From: Oceanicella sp. SM1341
GTDB taxonomy: Bacteria; Pseudomonadota; Alphaproteobacteria; Rhodobacterales; Rhodobacteraceae
Direction: 5' to 3'
Length of the DNA: 64,000 nucleotides
Assembly (NCBI RefSeq): GCF_003448965.1
Contig: NZ_QRGC01000006.1
Span: 144,665-208,664, forward strand
The notes beneath the pieces are model-generated. The model had not been told where the DNA came from. It did no database searches and saw only the letters and a program-made list of their open reading frames with translations. Shown here piece after piece: positions 7,237 to 14,785 of the stretch. The stretch's first letter is position 1. The number at the start of each line of letters is the position of its first letter. Position numbers and translations under genes: made by a program.

Positions 7237-10200
7237 ATGCGCAGCTTCAGGAAGATCCTGGTCGCCAACCGGGGCGAGATCGCCATCCGCGTGATGCGGG
7301 CAGCCAACGAGCTCGGCAAGCGGACCGTCGCGGTCTACGCGGAAGAGGACAAGCTGGGCCTGCACCGCTTCAAGGCCGACGAGGCCTACCGCATCGGCGA
7401 GGGGCTGGGGCCGGTTGCGGCCTATCTCTCCATCCCCGAGATCATCCGCGTGGCGCGCATGTCGGGCGCCGACGCGATCCACCCCGGCTATGGCCTGCTC
7501 TCGGAGAACCCCGAGTTCGTGGACGCCTGCGAGGCTGCCGGCATCGCCTTCATCGGCCCGAAGGCCGAGACCATGCGCATGCTGGGCGACAAGGCCTCGG
7601 CCCGCCGCGCGGCGGTGGAGGCCGGCGTGCCGGTGATCCCCGCCACAGAGGTGCTGCCCGACGACATGGCCGAGGTGCGCCGCATGGCCGACGAGGTGGG
7701 CTACCCGTTCATGCTCAAGGCGAGCTGGGGCGGCGGCGGGCGCGGCATGCGCCCGATCATGGGCCCGGACGAGCTGGAGGAGAAGGTGCTCGCCGGCCGG
7801 CGCGAGGCCGAGGCCGCCTTCGGCAACGGCGAGGGCTACCTCGAGAAGATGATCCGCCGCGCCCGCCACGTGGAGGTGCAGATCCTCGGCGACCAGCACG
7901 GCGACATCTACCATCTCTACGAGCGGGACTGCTCGGTGCAGCGGCGCAACCAGAAGGTGGTGGAGCGCGCGCCGGCCCCCTACCTCACGCCCGAGCAGCG
8001 CGAGGAGATCTGCGGGCTGGGCCTGAAGATCGCCCGCCACGCCGATTACCAGTGTGCCGGCACGGTCGAGTTCCTGATGGACATGGACACGGGCGCCTTC
8101 TACTTCATCGAGGTGAACCCGCGCGTGCAGGTGGAGCACACGGTGACCGAGGAGGTGACCGGCATCGACATCGTGCGCGCCCAGATCCTCGTCACCGAGG
8201 GCCGCACCCTGGCCGAGGCCACCGGTGTCACCCGGCAGGAAGACGTGGTGCTGCGCGGCCATGCCCTGCAGTGCCGCATCACCACCGAGGACCCGCGCAA
8301 CAATTTCATCCCCGATTACGGCCGCATCACCGCCTATCGCGGCGCCACCGGCTTCGGCATCCGGCTCGACGGCGGCACGGCCTATTCCGGCGCGGTGATC
8401 ACCCGCTACTACGACAGTCTGCTGGAGAAGGTCACCGCCTGGGCCCCGACGCCCGAGGGCGCCATCGCCCGCATGGACCGCGCCCTGCGCGAGTTCCGCA
8501 TCCGCGGCGTCTCCACCAACATCGCCTTCGTGGAGAACCTGCTCAAGCACCCGAAATTCCTGGATTATTCCTACCACACCAAGTTCATCGACGAGACACC
8601 GGAGCTCTTCGAGTTTTCCACGCGCCAGGACCGGGCGACCAAGATCCTCACCTTCATCGGCGACATCACGGTGAACGGAAACCCCGAGGTGGCCGGCCTG
8701 CCGAAGCCCCCGGCCGACATCCGCGTGCCCAAGCCCCCCGCATTGCGCACCGACATCACCCCCCGCGGCGCGCGCACCCTGCTGCAGGAGGCGGGCCCCA
8801 GGGCGGTGGCGGACTGGATGCTGCGCGAGCAGAAGCTGCTCATCACCGACACCACCATGCGCGACGGCCACCAGAGCCTGCTCGCCACCCGCATGCGCTC
8901 CATCGACATGCTCAACGTGGCGGAGGCCTATTCCCACAACCTCCCCCAGCTCTTCTCCATGGAGTGCTGGGGCGGTGCCACCTTCGATGTCGCCTACCGC
9001 TTCCTGCAGGAATGCCCCTGGCAGCGGCTGCGCGACCTCGACCAGAAGATGCCCAACCTGCTCAAGCAGATGCTGCTGCGCGCCTCCAACGGCGTGGGCT
9101 ACACCAACTACCCCGACAACGTGGTGCAGGCCTTCATCGCCCGCGCCGCGAAGAGCGGGGTGGACGTGTTCCGCGTGTTCGACCCGCTGAACTGGGTGGA
9201 GAACATGCGCGTGGCCATGGACGCGGTGCTGGAGAGCGGCAAGATCCTCGAGGCCACCTTCTGCTACACCGGCGACATCAACGACCCCTCGCGGCCGAAA
9301 TACTCGCTCGACTATTACGTGAAGCTCGCGCGCGAGCTGGAGGCCGCCGGTGCCCATGTGCTGGGCGTGAAGGACATGGCCGGGCTGATGAAACCCGCGG
9401 CGGCGAAGCGGCTCATCACCGCGCTGAAGCAGGAAGTCTCCATCCCGATCCATTTCCACACCCATGACACCTCGGGCATCGCGGCGGCGACCATCCTCGC
9501 CGCCGCCGATGCCGGGGTCGACGCGGTGGACGCGGCGATGGACAGTTTCTCCGGCCTCACCTCGCAGCCCTGCCTGGGCTCCATCGTCGAGGCGCTGCGC
9601 GGAGAGGCGCGCGACACCGGGCTCGACATCGAGGCGGTGCGCGAGATCTCCGACTACTGGGAGGCCACGCGCCGGCTCTACACCGCCTTCGAGTCCGACA
9701 TGAAATCCGGCGCCTCGGAGGTCTATCTCCACGAGATGCCCGGCGGCCAGTTCACCAACCTCAAGGCCCAGGCCCGCTCCATGGGCCTCGCCGAGCGCTG
9801 GCACGAGGTGGCCAAGACCTACTCGGACGTGAACAAGATGTTCGGCGACATCATCAAGGTGACCCCCACCTCCAAGGTGGTGGGCGACATGGCGCTGTCG
9901 ATGGTCTCCGCCGGGCTCACCCGCGCCGATGTGGAGAACCCGGACAAGGACGTGGCCTTCCCGGATTCGGTCGTCGGGCTGATGCGCGGCGAGATGGGCC
10001 AGCCGGTGGGCGGCTTCCCCGAGGGCATCCAGAAGAAGGTGCTCAAGGGCGAGGCCCCGATGACCGAGCGCCCCGGCGCCACCCTGCCCCCGGTCGACAT
10101 CGAGGCCGAGCGGGCGAAGGTGGCCGCCGAGCTCGACATGAAGATCGACGACGAGGACCTCTGCGGTTACCTCATGTATCCCAAGGTGTTCACCGACTAC

Positions 10201-10680
10201 ATGAAGCGCCATGCCGATTACGGCCCGGTGCGCACGCTGCCCTCGCCGGTGTTCTTCTACGGCATGGAGCCGGGCGACGAGGTGGAGGCCGAGATCGACC
10301 CCGGCAAGCGCCTCGTCATCCGCCTGCAGGCGGTGTCGGACACCGACGACAAGGGCGAGGTGCGGGTGTTCTTCGAGCTCAACGGCCAGCCCCGCGTGGT
10401 GCGGGTGCCCGACCGCAAGGTGCAGGCCTCCACCATGCGCCGGCCGAAGGCCGAGCCGGGCAATGCCTCGCATGTGGCGGCCCCGATGCCGGGGGTGATT
10501 TCCTCGGTCACGGTAAGCCCGGGGCAGGAGGTGAAGCCGGGCGACATGCTGCTCACGATCGAGGCGATGAAGATGGAGACCGCCCTGCACGCCGAGACGG
10601 GGGGCAAGGTGAAGGCCATCCACGCCCCGGCCGGCTCCGCCGTCGACGCGAAGGACCTGCTCGTCGAATTCGAGGCCTGA
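7237..10680 (+). CDS. pyc: Pyruvate carboxylase
   Basis: A 1,147-residue single-chain biotin enzyme that carboxylates pyruvate to oxaloacetate, refilling the TCA cycle. Domains in order: biotin carboxylase with ATP-grasp (from KILVANRGEIAIRV; glycine-rich KASWGGGGRGMR), carboxyltransferase TIM barrel with the metal site at about 537-547 (DTTMRDGHQS), and a biotinyl domain with EAMKMET, where Lys1112 should carry biotin. Length matches the usual four-domain enzyme. The ATG follows AGGGGATAGG; an upstream in-frame ATG at 7138 would overlap the promoter. The gene appears to be monocistronic. A dispersed repeat starts shortly after the stop. Confidence 0.97.
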   Translation: MRSFRKILVANRGEIAIRVMRAANELGKRTVAVYAEEDKLGLHRFKADEAYRIGEGLGPVAAYLSIPEIIRVARMSGADAIHPGYGLLSENPEFVDACEAAGIAFIGPKAETMRMLGDKASARRAAVEAGVPVIPATEVLPDDMAEVRRMADEVGYPFMLKASWGGGGRGMRPIMGPDELEEKVLAGRREAEAAFGNGEGYLEKMIRRARHVEVQILGDQHGDIYHLYERDCSVQRRNQKVVERAPAPYLTPEQREEICGLGLKIARHADYQCAGTVEFLMDMDTGAFYFIEVNPRVQVEHTVTEEVTGIDIVRAQILVTEGRTLAEATGVTRQEDVVLRGHALQCRITTEDPRNNFIPDYGRITAYRGATGFGIRLDGGTAYSGAVITRYYDSLLEKVTAWAPTPEGAIARMDRALREFRIRGVSTNIAFVENLLKHPKFLDYSYHTKFIDETPELFEFSTRQDRATKILTFIGDITVNGNPEVAGLPKPPADIRVPKPPALRTDITPRGARTLLQEAGPRAVADWMLREQKLLITDTTMRDGHQSLLATRMRSIDMLNVAEAYSHNLPQLFSMECWGGATFDVAYRFLQECPWQRLRDLDQKMPNLLKQMLLRASNGVGYTNYPDNVVQAFIARAAKSGVDVFRVFDPLNWVENMRVAMDAVLESGKILEATFCYTGDINDPSRPKYSLDYYVKLARELEAAGAHVLGVKDMAGLMKPAAAKRLITALKQEVSIPIHFHTHDTSGIAAATILAAADAGVDAVDAAMDSFSGLTSQPCLGSIVEALRGEARDTGLDIEAVREISDYWEATRRLYTAFESDMKSGASEVYLHEMPGGQFTNLKAQARSMGLAERWHEVAKTYSDVNKMFGDIIKVTPTSKVVGDMALSMVSAGLTRADVENPDKDVAFPDSVVGLMRGEMGQPVGGFPEGIQKKVLKGEAPMTERPGATLPPVDIEAERAKVAAELDMKIDDEDLCGYLMYPKVFTDYMKRHADYGPVRTLPSPVFFYGMEPGDEVEAEIDPGKRLVIRLQAVSDTDDKGEVRVFFELNGQPRVVRVPDRKVQASTMRRPKAEPGNASHVAAPMPGVISSVTVSPGQEVKPGDMLLTIEAMKMETALHAETGGKVKAIHAPAGSAVDAKDLLVEFEA

Positions 10681-10713
10681 GCCTCAGGGCCGACGCTCCC
10701 GGCCCCATGCCTT

Positions 10714-10895
10714 CCGCCCGGGCGACCAGCCCGGGCCGCGCCCGACCCTCCCCCCGGGAGGGCGCGATGGCGATGCTCTGAGCCGCACAGCCGTCGTCCG
10801 GGGCTTTTACGATAAACCGCTCCCCACAAGCGTGATTGCACCCACCCAGGGTCGGGCGCGGCCCTCCGTTCCTGGCAGCGGCGTGGCAGGGGGCG
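10714..10895 (+). repeat. Dispersed intergenic repeat family 1, copy 1
   Basis: The core 10733-10864 is bounded by perfect 17-bp terminal inverted repeats: GGGCCGCGCCCGACCCT at the left and its reverse complement at the right. Inside are a CCCCCGGGAGGGCGCGATGG block and a GATAAACCGC block. Outside the left arm lies the palindromic CGCCCGGGCGACCAGCCCGG. The right flank (GGCGTGGCAG) is also shared with copy 4, so the full repeat is about 180 bp. It holds no protein gene and resembles a MITE or a large REP-type element. Confidence 0.8.
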
Positions 10896-10970
10896 GAGGA
10901 TGTCGTTGTTTCGGCGGCCCGGCGTCTGCGCTGCAAGGTCCGAACAGACAGTCGCCTCCCGCCACCCTTC

Positions 10971-11119
10971 CGCCCGGGCGACCAGCCCGGGCCGCGCCCG
11001 ACCCTCCCCGCGGGAGGGCGCGATGGCGATGCCGCTTACCGCTCAGCCCGCGTCCGGGGCTTCACGATAAACCGCCCCCCACGGGCGGAGCCGCGCCCAC
11101 CCAGGGTCGGGCGCGGCCC
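10971..11119 (+). repeat. Dispersed intergenic repeat family 1, copy 2
   Basis: This is in the same orientation as copy 1, about 100 bp downstream in the same gap. The 17-bp terminal repeats lie at 10989-11005 and 11103-11119 and are perfect complements. The outer arm CGCCCGGGCGACCAGCCCGG and the internal GATAAACCGC are conserved. The rest of the 468-bp gap between pyc and the LysE gene holds no gene. Confidence 0.8.
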
Positions 11120-11148
11120 TCTGCGCGGGGCTCGGGCGGTGCGGCTCT

Positions 11149-11778
11149 TCAGGCCGCGCGGCGGGTGAAGGCGGCCGCCACTCCGGCGGCGATGAGCATC
11201 CCCGCGGCGCCGCGGGTGGCGCCGCGCAGCACCGCGGGGCGGCGAATCAGGTCGCGCGCCCGGTTGGCCAGCGCCGCGTAGGCCCAGCTGTTGAGCATGC
11301 CGAGCACGGCGAAGGTGACCACCAGAACCGCCGCCTGCGGCACGAAGGGCGCGTCGTGCCGGATGAACTGCGGCACGAAGGCGACGAAGAACAGGATGCC
11401 CTTGGGGTTGAACAGCGTCACCAGCGCCGCGTCGCGGAACATCACCCACCGCCGCGCCGGCGCCACCGCGACGCTCAGCGCCCCCTCCGGCGGATGCCGC
11501 CACATCTTCACGCCGAGCCAGACGAGATAGGCCGCGCCGGCGAGCTTCATCACCTCGAAGGCCGTGGCCGAGGCCGCCAGCAGCGTGCCGACCCCCAGCA
11601 ACGACAGCGTGCCGGCGCAGAGATCGCCCAGCCCCACGCCGAGCACGCTCGGCAGCGCGGTGCGCCGGCCATGCGCGAGCGACTGCGAGATGACGGTGAG
11701 CACCGTCGGCCCCGGCAGCAGCAGCAGCAGGATGCTCGCGCCCACGAAGGCGAGGAAGGTTCCCGACTCGACCGGCAT
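11149..11778 (-). CDS. LysE/RhtB family exporter
   Basis: A 209-residue inner-membrane protein with about six hydrophobic segments. The N-terminal signature GASILLLLLPGPTVLTVI and the conserved FNPKGILFFVAF match LysE/RhtB amino-acid exporters. The start was taken at the ATG behind AGGAGAA; a longer in-frame start has no ribosome site and would add a Pro-rich tail. It is divergent from the methyltransferase gene with a 120-bp shared upstream gap. The exported amino acid is unknown. Confidence 0.88.
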   Translation of the reverse strand: MPVESGTFLAFVGASILLLLLPGPTVLTVISQSLAHGRRTALPSVLGVGLGDLCAGTLSLLGVGTLLAASATAFEVMKLAGAAYLVWLGVKMWRHPPEGALSVAVAPARRWVMFRDAALVTLFNPKGILFFVAFVPQFIRHDAPFVPQAAVLVVTFAVLGMLNSWAYAALANRARDLIRRPAVLRGATRGAAGMLIAAGVAAAFTRRAA

Positions 11779-11898
11779 GTGTTCTCCTGTGCCGCAAGGG
11801 TTTCGATACGCCCGGCCGGGTATTCCCGGCGGGGCTTCGGGGCAGGGATTCGTGGCGGGGGCCGCTCCGGGCACTGGTCGCGGCACGAATGTGACTGT

Positions 11899-12927
11899 AT
11901 GAGCAATTCCATGACCGATCTAGACCGACTGGTGCTTCCCGTGGCCGATGGCACGGTGGCCCTGCCCGATGGCCCGATGCTGTTCCTCAACGCCCGCTCC
12001 GGGCCGGGCCTCGCCGCGCTGGGGCCCGAGCGCCTGCGCTGCGAGCAGGGCTTCCGCCCCGAACATGACGCGCTCGCCGGCGTGAGCGTGGCGCCGCGGG
12101 TGGAGGGGGGCGATTTCGCCTCCGCCGCCGTGCTGGTGACCCGCAACCGCGCCGAGACGCTCGGCCTCGTCGCCCGCGCGCTGGGCGCGCTGCCCGAGGG
12201 CGGGCTGCTCATCGTCTCCGGCGCCAAGACCGACGGGGTGGACAGCATCCTCTCGCGGGTGAAATCCGCCCTGCCGGTGGAGGGCGGGCTCTCCAAGGGC
12301 CACGGCCGCACCTTCTGGCTCACCCGCCCGGCCGACCTGCCCGAGGCGGTCTCCGCCTGGGCCGCGGAAGCCGCGCCGCGCCGCAACGGCGGTGATTTCC
12401 TCACCGCGCCGGGCATGTTCAGCCATGACCACCCCGACGCCGGCTCGGAGCTGCTTGCCGCCACGCTGGCCGAGCAGAAGAAGGGGCTGAAGGGCCGGGT
12501 GGCCGACCTCGGCGCCGGCTATGGCTGGCTCTCGGCCGCGGTGCTCGCCGCCCATCCGGACATCCGCTCCCTCGCGCTCTACGAGGCCGACCACGCGGCG
12601 CTGGAAGCCGCGCGCACCAACGTGACCGACCCGCGCGCCAGCTTCCACTGGGCCGATGCCACCGGGCTGGGCAAGCGCGACGGGCCCTTCGATGTCGTGA
12701 TCACGAACCCGCCGTTCCACACCGGCCGCGCGGCCGAGCCGGCGCTGGGCCAGGCCTTCATCGCCGCCGCGGCGCGGGTGCTCACCCCCGGCGGGCGGCT
12801 GTGGCTGGTGGCGAACCGGCAGCTCCCCTACGAGGCAGCGCTCGACCAGGTGTTCGTGGAGCGCGAGACCGTGGCCAACGCCGGCGGCTTCAAGGTGATG
12901 ACCGGATTCCGCCCGAGGAAGCGATGA
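11899..12927 (+). CDS. rsmC: RsmC-like class I methyltransferase
   Basis: A 342-residue protein with the two-part layout of RsmC, which methylates G1207 of 16S rRNA. The N-terminal half is a degenerate methyltransferase fold. The C-terminal half has the SAM loop VADLGAGYGWLS (about residue 200) and the catalytic NPPFHTG near residue 270, the sequence expected for an N2-guanine methyltransferase. An alternative ATG lies four codons in. The stop overlaps the next start as ATGA, so it is translationally coupled to the MFS gene. RlmG, a close relative, cannot be ruled out. Confidence 0.85.
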   Translation: MSNSMTDLDRLVLPVADGTVALPDGPMLFLNARSGPGLAALGPERLRCEQGFRPEHDALAGVSVAPRVEGGDFASAAVLVTRNRAETLGLVARALGALPEGGLLIVSGAKTDGVDSILSRVKSALPVEGGLSKGHGRTFWLTRPADLPEAVSAWAAEAAPRRNGGDFLTAPGMFSHDHPDAGSELLAATLAEQKKGLKGRVADLGAGYGWLSAAVLAAHPDIRSLALYEADHAALEAARTNVTDPRASFHWADATGLGKRDGPFDVVITNPPFHTGRAAEPALGQAFIAAAARVLTPGGRLWLVANRQLPYEAALDQVFVERETVANAGGFKVMTGFRPRKR

Positions 12928-14084
12928 GCAACCGCCAGCCCACCTCCTGGCCGCACGTGGCCGCCGGCCTGTTCGCCGGCGTCTGCATCGCGCTGCTGGT
13001 GGGCAAGATGTCCGCCTCGGTGCCGCTGCTGCGCGAGAGCTTCGGCACCGGGCTCACGGCGATGGGCTTCTACATCTCGCTCCTCAGCCTCGCCTTCGCG
13101 GTGGGGGGCCTGGGCTTCGGCCTGCTGGTGCGGCGCATCGGGGCGCGGCGCGCGGCGGTGGCGGGGCTGGCGCTGGGGGCGATCGGCTCCGGCCTGGGCG
13201 CGCTGGCGCCGAACTTCCCGCTGCTGTTCCTCACCCGGGGCGCCGAGGCGCTGGGCTACTCGCTCACCGTCACCGCCATTCCCTCGCTCATCCAGTCGAA
13301 AACCGCCCCGCCGGACCGCTCCTTCGCCATGGCGCTCTGGGGCACCTGGCTGCCCATCGGGGTGAGCGTGATGCTCGCCGTCGCGGCGGTGGCGATCGGG
13401 GTGCTGGGCTGGCGCGGCATCTTCCTCGTGGTCGCGGCGGCCAATCTCGCCGCCTGCCTGCTCATCGCCCGGCTCTACCACCGCGACCCGCCGCTGGTGG
13501 CCGGGCGCGTGCACCTGCGCGGCACCCTGCGGCGCGACCCGATCCGCCACGTGGTGGCCTTCGTGTGCTTCTCGGCGCCGAGCCTGGTGGTGATGTCCTT
13601 CCTGCCCACCCTGCTGCACGACGATTACGGCGTGAGCGTGCGCACCGCCAACGCGGTGGTGACCGGGGCGGTGCTGGCCATGGTGCCGGCCACGCTCTCG
13701 GCCGGGCTGCTGCTGGGGCGCGGCATGCGGCCGGGCTACGTGGCGGCGGCAGGGTTCGTGGCCGGCGGGCTGCTGAGCATCCCGCTCTTCGGCGGCTTCC
13801 TGCCGCTCTGGGCCGTGGTGGTCTGTGCCGCGGCCTACAACCTCGTGGGCGGGCTGGTTGCGGCGGTGATGTGGAGCGCCGTGCCCCGGATGATGCGCGG
13901 CATGGACGAGGCGCCGGTGCTCAACGGCCTGCTGTTCCAGGGCGCGGGCATCGGCCAGCTGATCGGCCCGCCGCTCGCCGGTATCTGCGTGGGCGCGGTG
14001 GAGGCCTGGTCTGGCGTGTGGATGTTCATGATCCCCTTCGCGGCCATCGGCTGCTGGCTGTCGCTGAACTTCGGCCGCCGCTGA
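12924..14084 (+). CDS. MFS transporter
   Basis: A 386-residue membrane protein with twelve predictable hydrophobic helices and the MFS loop pattern after helix 2 (LLVRRIGARRAAVAGLAL). It resembles the CynX/NimT-like branch of small MFS carriers; the substrate is unknown. The start overlaps the stop of the methyltransferase by four bases and is preceded by GAGGAAG, so both are made from one mRNA. Confidence 0.88.
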   Translation: MSNRQPTSWPHVAAGLFAGVCIALLVGKMSASVPLLRESFGTGLTAMGFYISLLSLAFAVGGLGFGLLVRRIGARRAAVAGLALGAIGSGLGALAPNFPLLFLTRGAEALGYSLTVTAIPSLIQSKTAPPDRSFAMALWGTWLPIGVSVMLAVAAVAIGVLGWRGIFLVVAAANLAACLLIARLYHRDPPLVAGRVHLRGTLRRDPIRHVVAFVCFSAPSLVVMSFLPTLLHDDYGVSVRTANAVVTGAVLAMVPATLSAGLLLGRGMRPGYVAAAGFVAGGLLSIPLFGGFLPLWAVVVCAAAYNLVGGLVAAVMWSAVPRMMRGMDEAPVLNGLLFQGAGIGQLIGPPLAGICVGAVEAWSGVWMFMIPFAAIGCWLSLNFGRR

Positions 14085-14172
14085 GGCCGCGGGGCTGGCG
14101 GCGCTGCCGCCGCCGCCCTATCCTGCGCCGCAAGGCCGGCCCGGACCGGCTGCGACCAGCGGAGGACACCCC

Positions 14173-14616
14173 ATGCAGCCCAACCCCCACGACCCGCGCC
14201 AGCGCACCGACCTCACCCCCAACGAGCGCACGGTGCTGCGCTTCATGGACGAGTGCCTGCACGGCGACAATCTCGAGCTGATCGACGAGCTGGTGGCGGA
14301 GGACTACATCCAGCACACGCCGGGCATCGGCCAGGGCCGCGACGGCATCCGCCGCTACTTCCACGAGGTGGCGAGCAAGCGCCCCGGCCGGCGGGACTGG
14401 CGCCCGGTGCATCTCTTCGCCTGCGGGGATTTCGTGATCCTGCACAAGCTGCTGCCCACGACGGTGATCGTCGACATCCTGCGCTTCAACGCCGAAGGCA
14501 AGCTCGCCGAGCACTGGGACGTGGTGCAGCGCCACCCGGAGCCGGGCTACGACCCGATGAAACGCTCCGAGGAAGACCTCTCCCGCTTCGCGGCGCTTTT
14601 CGCCGCCGGTGCCTGA
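14173..14616 (+). CDS. SnoaL-like (NTF2-fold) protein
   Basis: A 147-residue protein of the SnoaL-like/NTF2-fold group. Typical elements are an N-terminal helix with FMDECLHGDNLELIDELV, AEDYIQHTPG, the GRDGIRRYF helix and a final EHWDVVQRHPE strand. Such proteins are small cyclases, isomerases or binding proteins. A GGAGGA site precedes the ATG. The exact reaction cannot be read. Confidence 0.85.
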   Translation: MQPNPHDPRQRTDLTPNERTVLRFMDECLHGDNLELIDELVAEDYIQHTPGIGQGRDGIRRYFHEVASKRPGRRDWRPVHLFACGDFVILHKLLPTTVIVDILRFNAEGKLAEHWDVVQRHPEPGYDPMKRSEEDLSRFAALFAAGA

Positions 14617-14650
14617 TCCCCGGCCGCGGAGCAGGGCGGGACAGGCGCGC

Positions 14651-14713
14651 CGGCATGCGTGCCGCATGCCGCTTTCCGGCAGGGCCGGAAAGATGATCCG
14701 GTGCCCGGATCAT
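14651..14713. repeat. Triple 21-bp hairpin array, copy A
   Basis: Three perfect stem-loops follow each other with no spacing, each with 9-bp arms and a 3-nt loop: CGGCATGCG-TGC-CGCATGCCG, CTTTCCGGC-AGG-GCCGGAAAG and ATGATCCGG-TGC-CCGGATCAT. Bases 14644-14692 (the first two hairpins plus GGCGCGC at the left) recur in inverted orientation at 17406-17454. It lies between two convergent genes and may act in termination or mRNA protection (inference). Confidence 0.8.
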
Positions 14714-14752
14714 GCGCGCCCCGGCGCTCCGCCCCGGCGACCGCGCGGGATG

Positions 14753-14785
14753 TGTGATCACGCCCGGCGGGGGCGTGTGATCACA
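14753..14785. terminator. Long inverted repeat at the 3' end of the acyl-CoA ligase gene
   Basis: TGTGATCACGCCC and GGGCGTGTGATCACA form an almost perfect stem with a short loop. It overlaps the last codons and stop of the ligase gene on the minus strand and lies downstream of the convergent SnoaL-like gene, so it could serve both as terminator. No T-run is visible. Confidence 0.45.

Noticed and set aside
7024..10623. Open frame of more than 1,200 codons antisense to pyruvate carboxylase
   Set aside because: It is a GC-bias shadow: low-complexity Gly/Ala/His/Arg translation with no domain. Only its last 93 codons, before 7023, form the real YrhK-like gene.
10733..11119. Structured ncRNA or riboswitch after pyc
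   Set aside because: The same sequence occurs at unrelated gaps in both orientations, so it is a dispersed repeat, not a cis-regulator of one gene.
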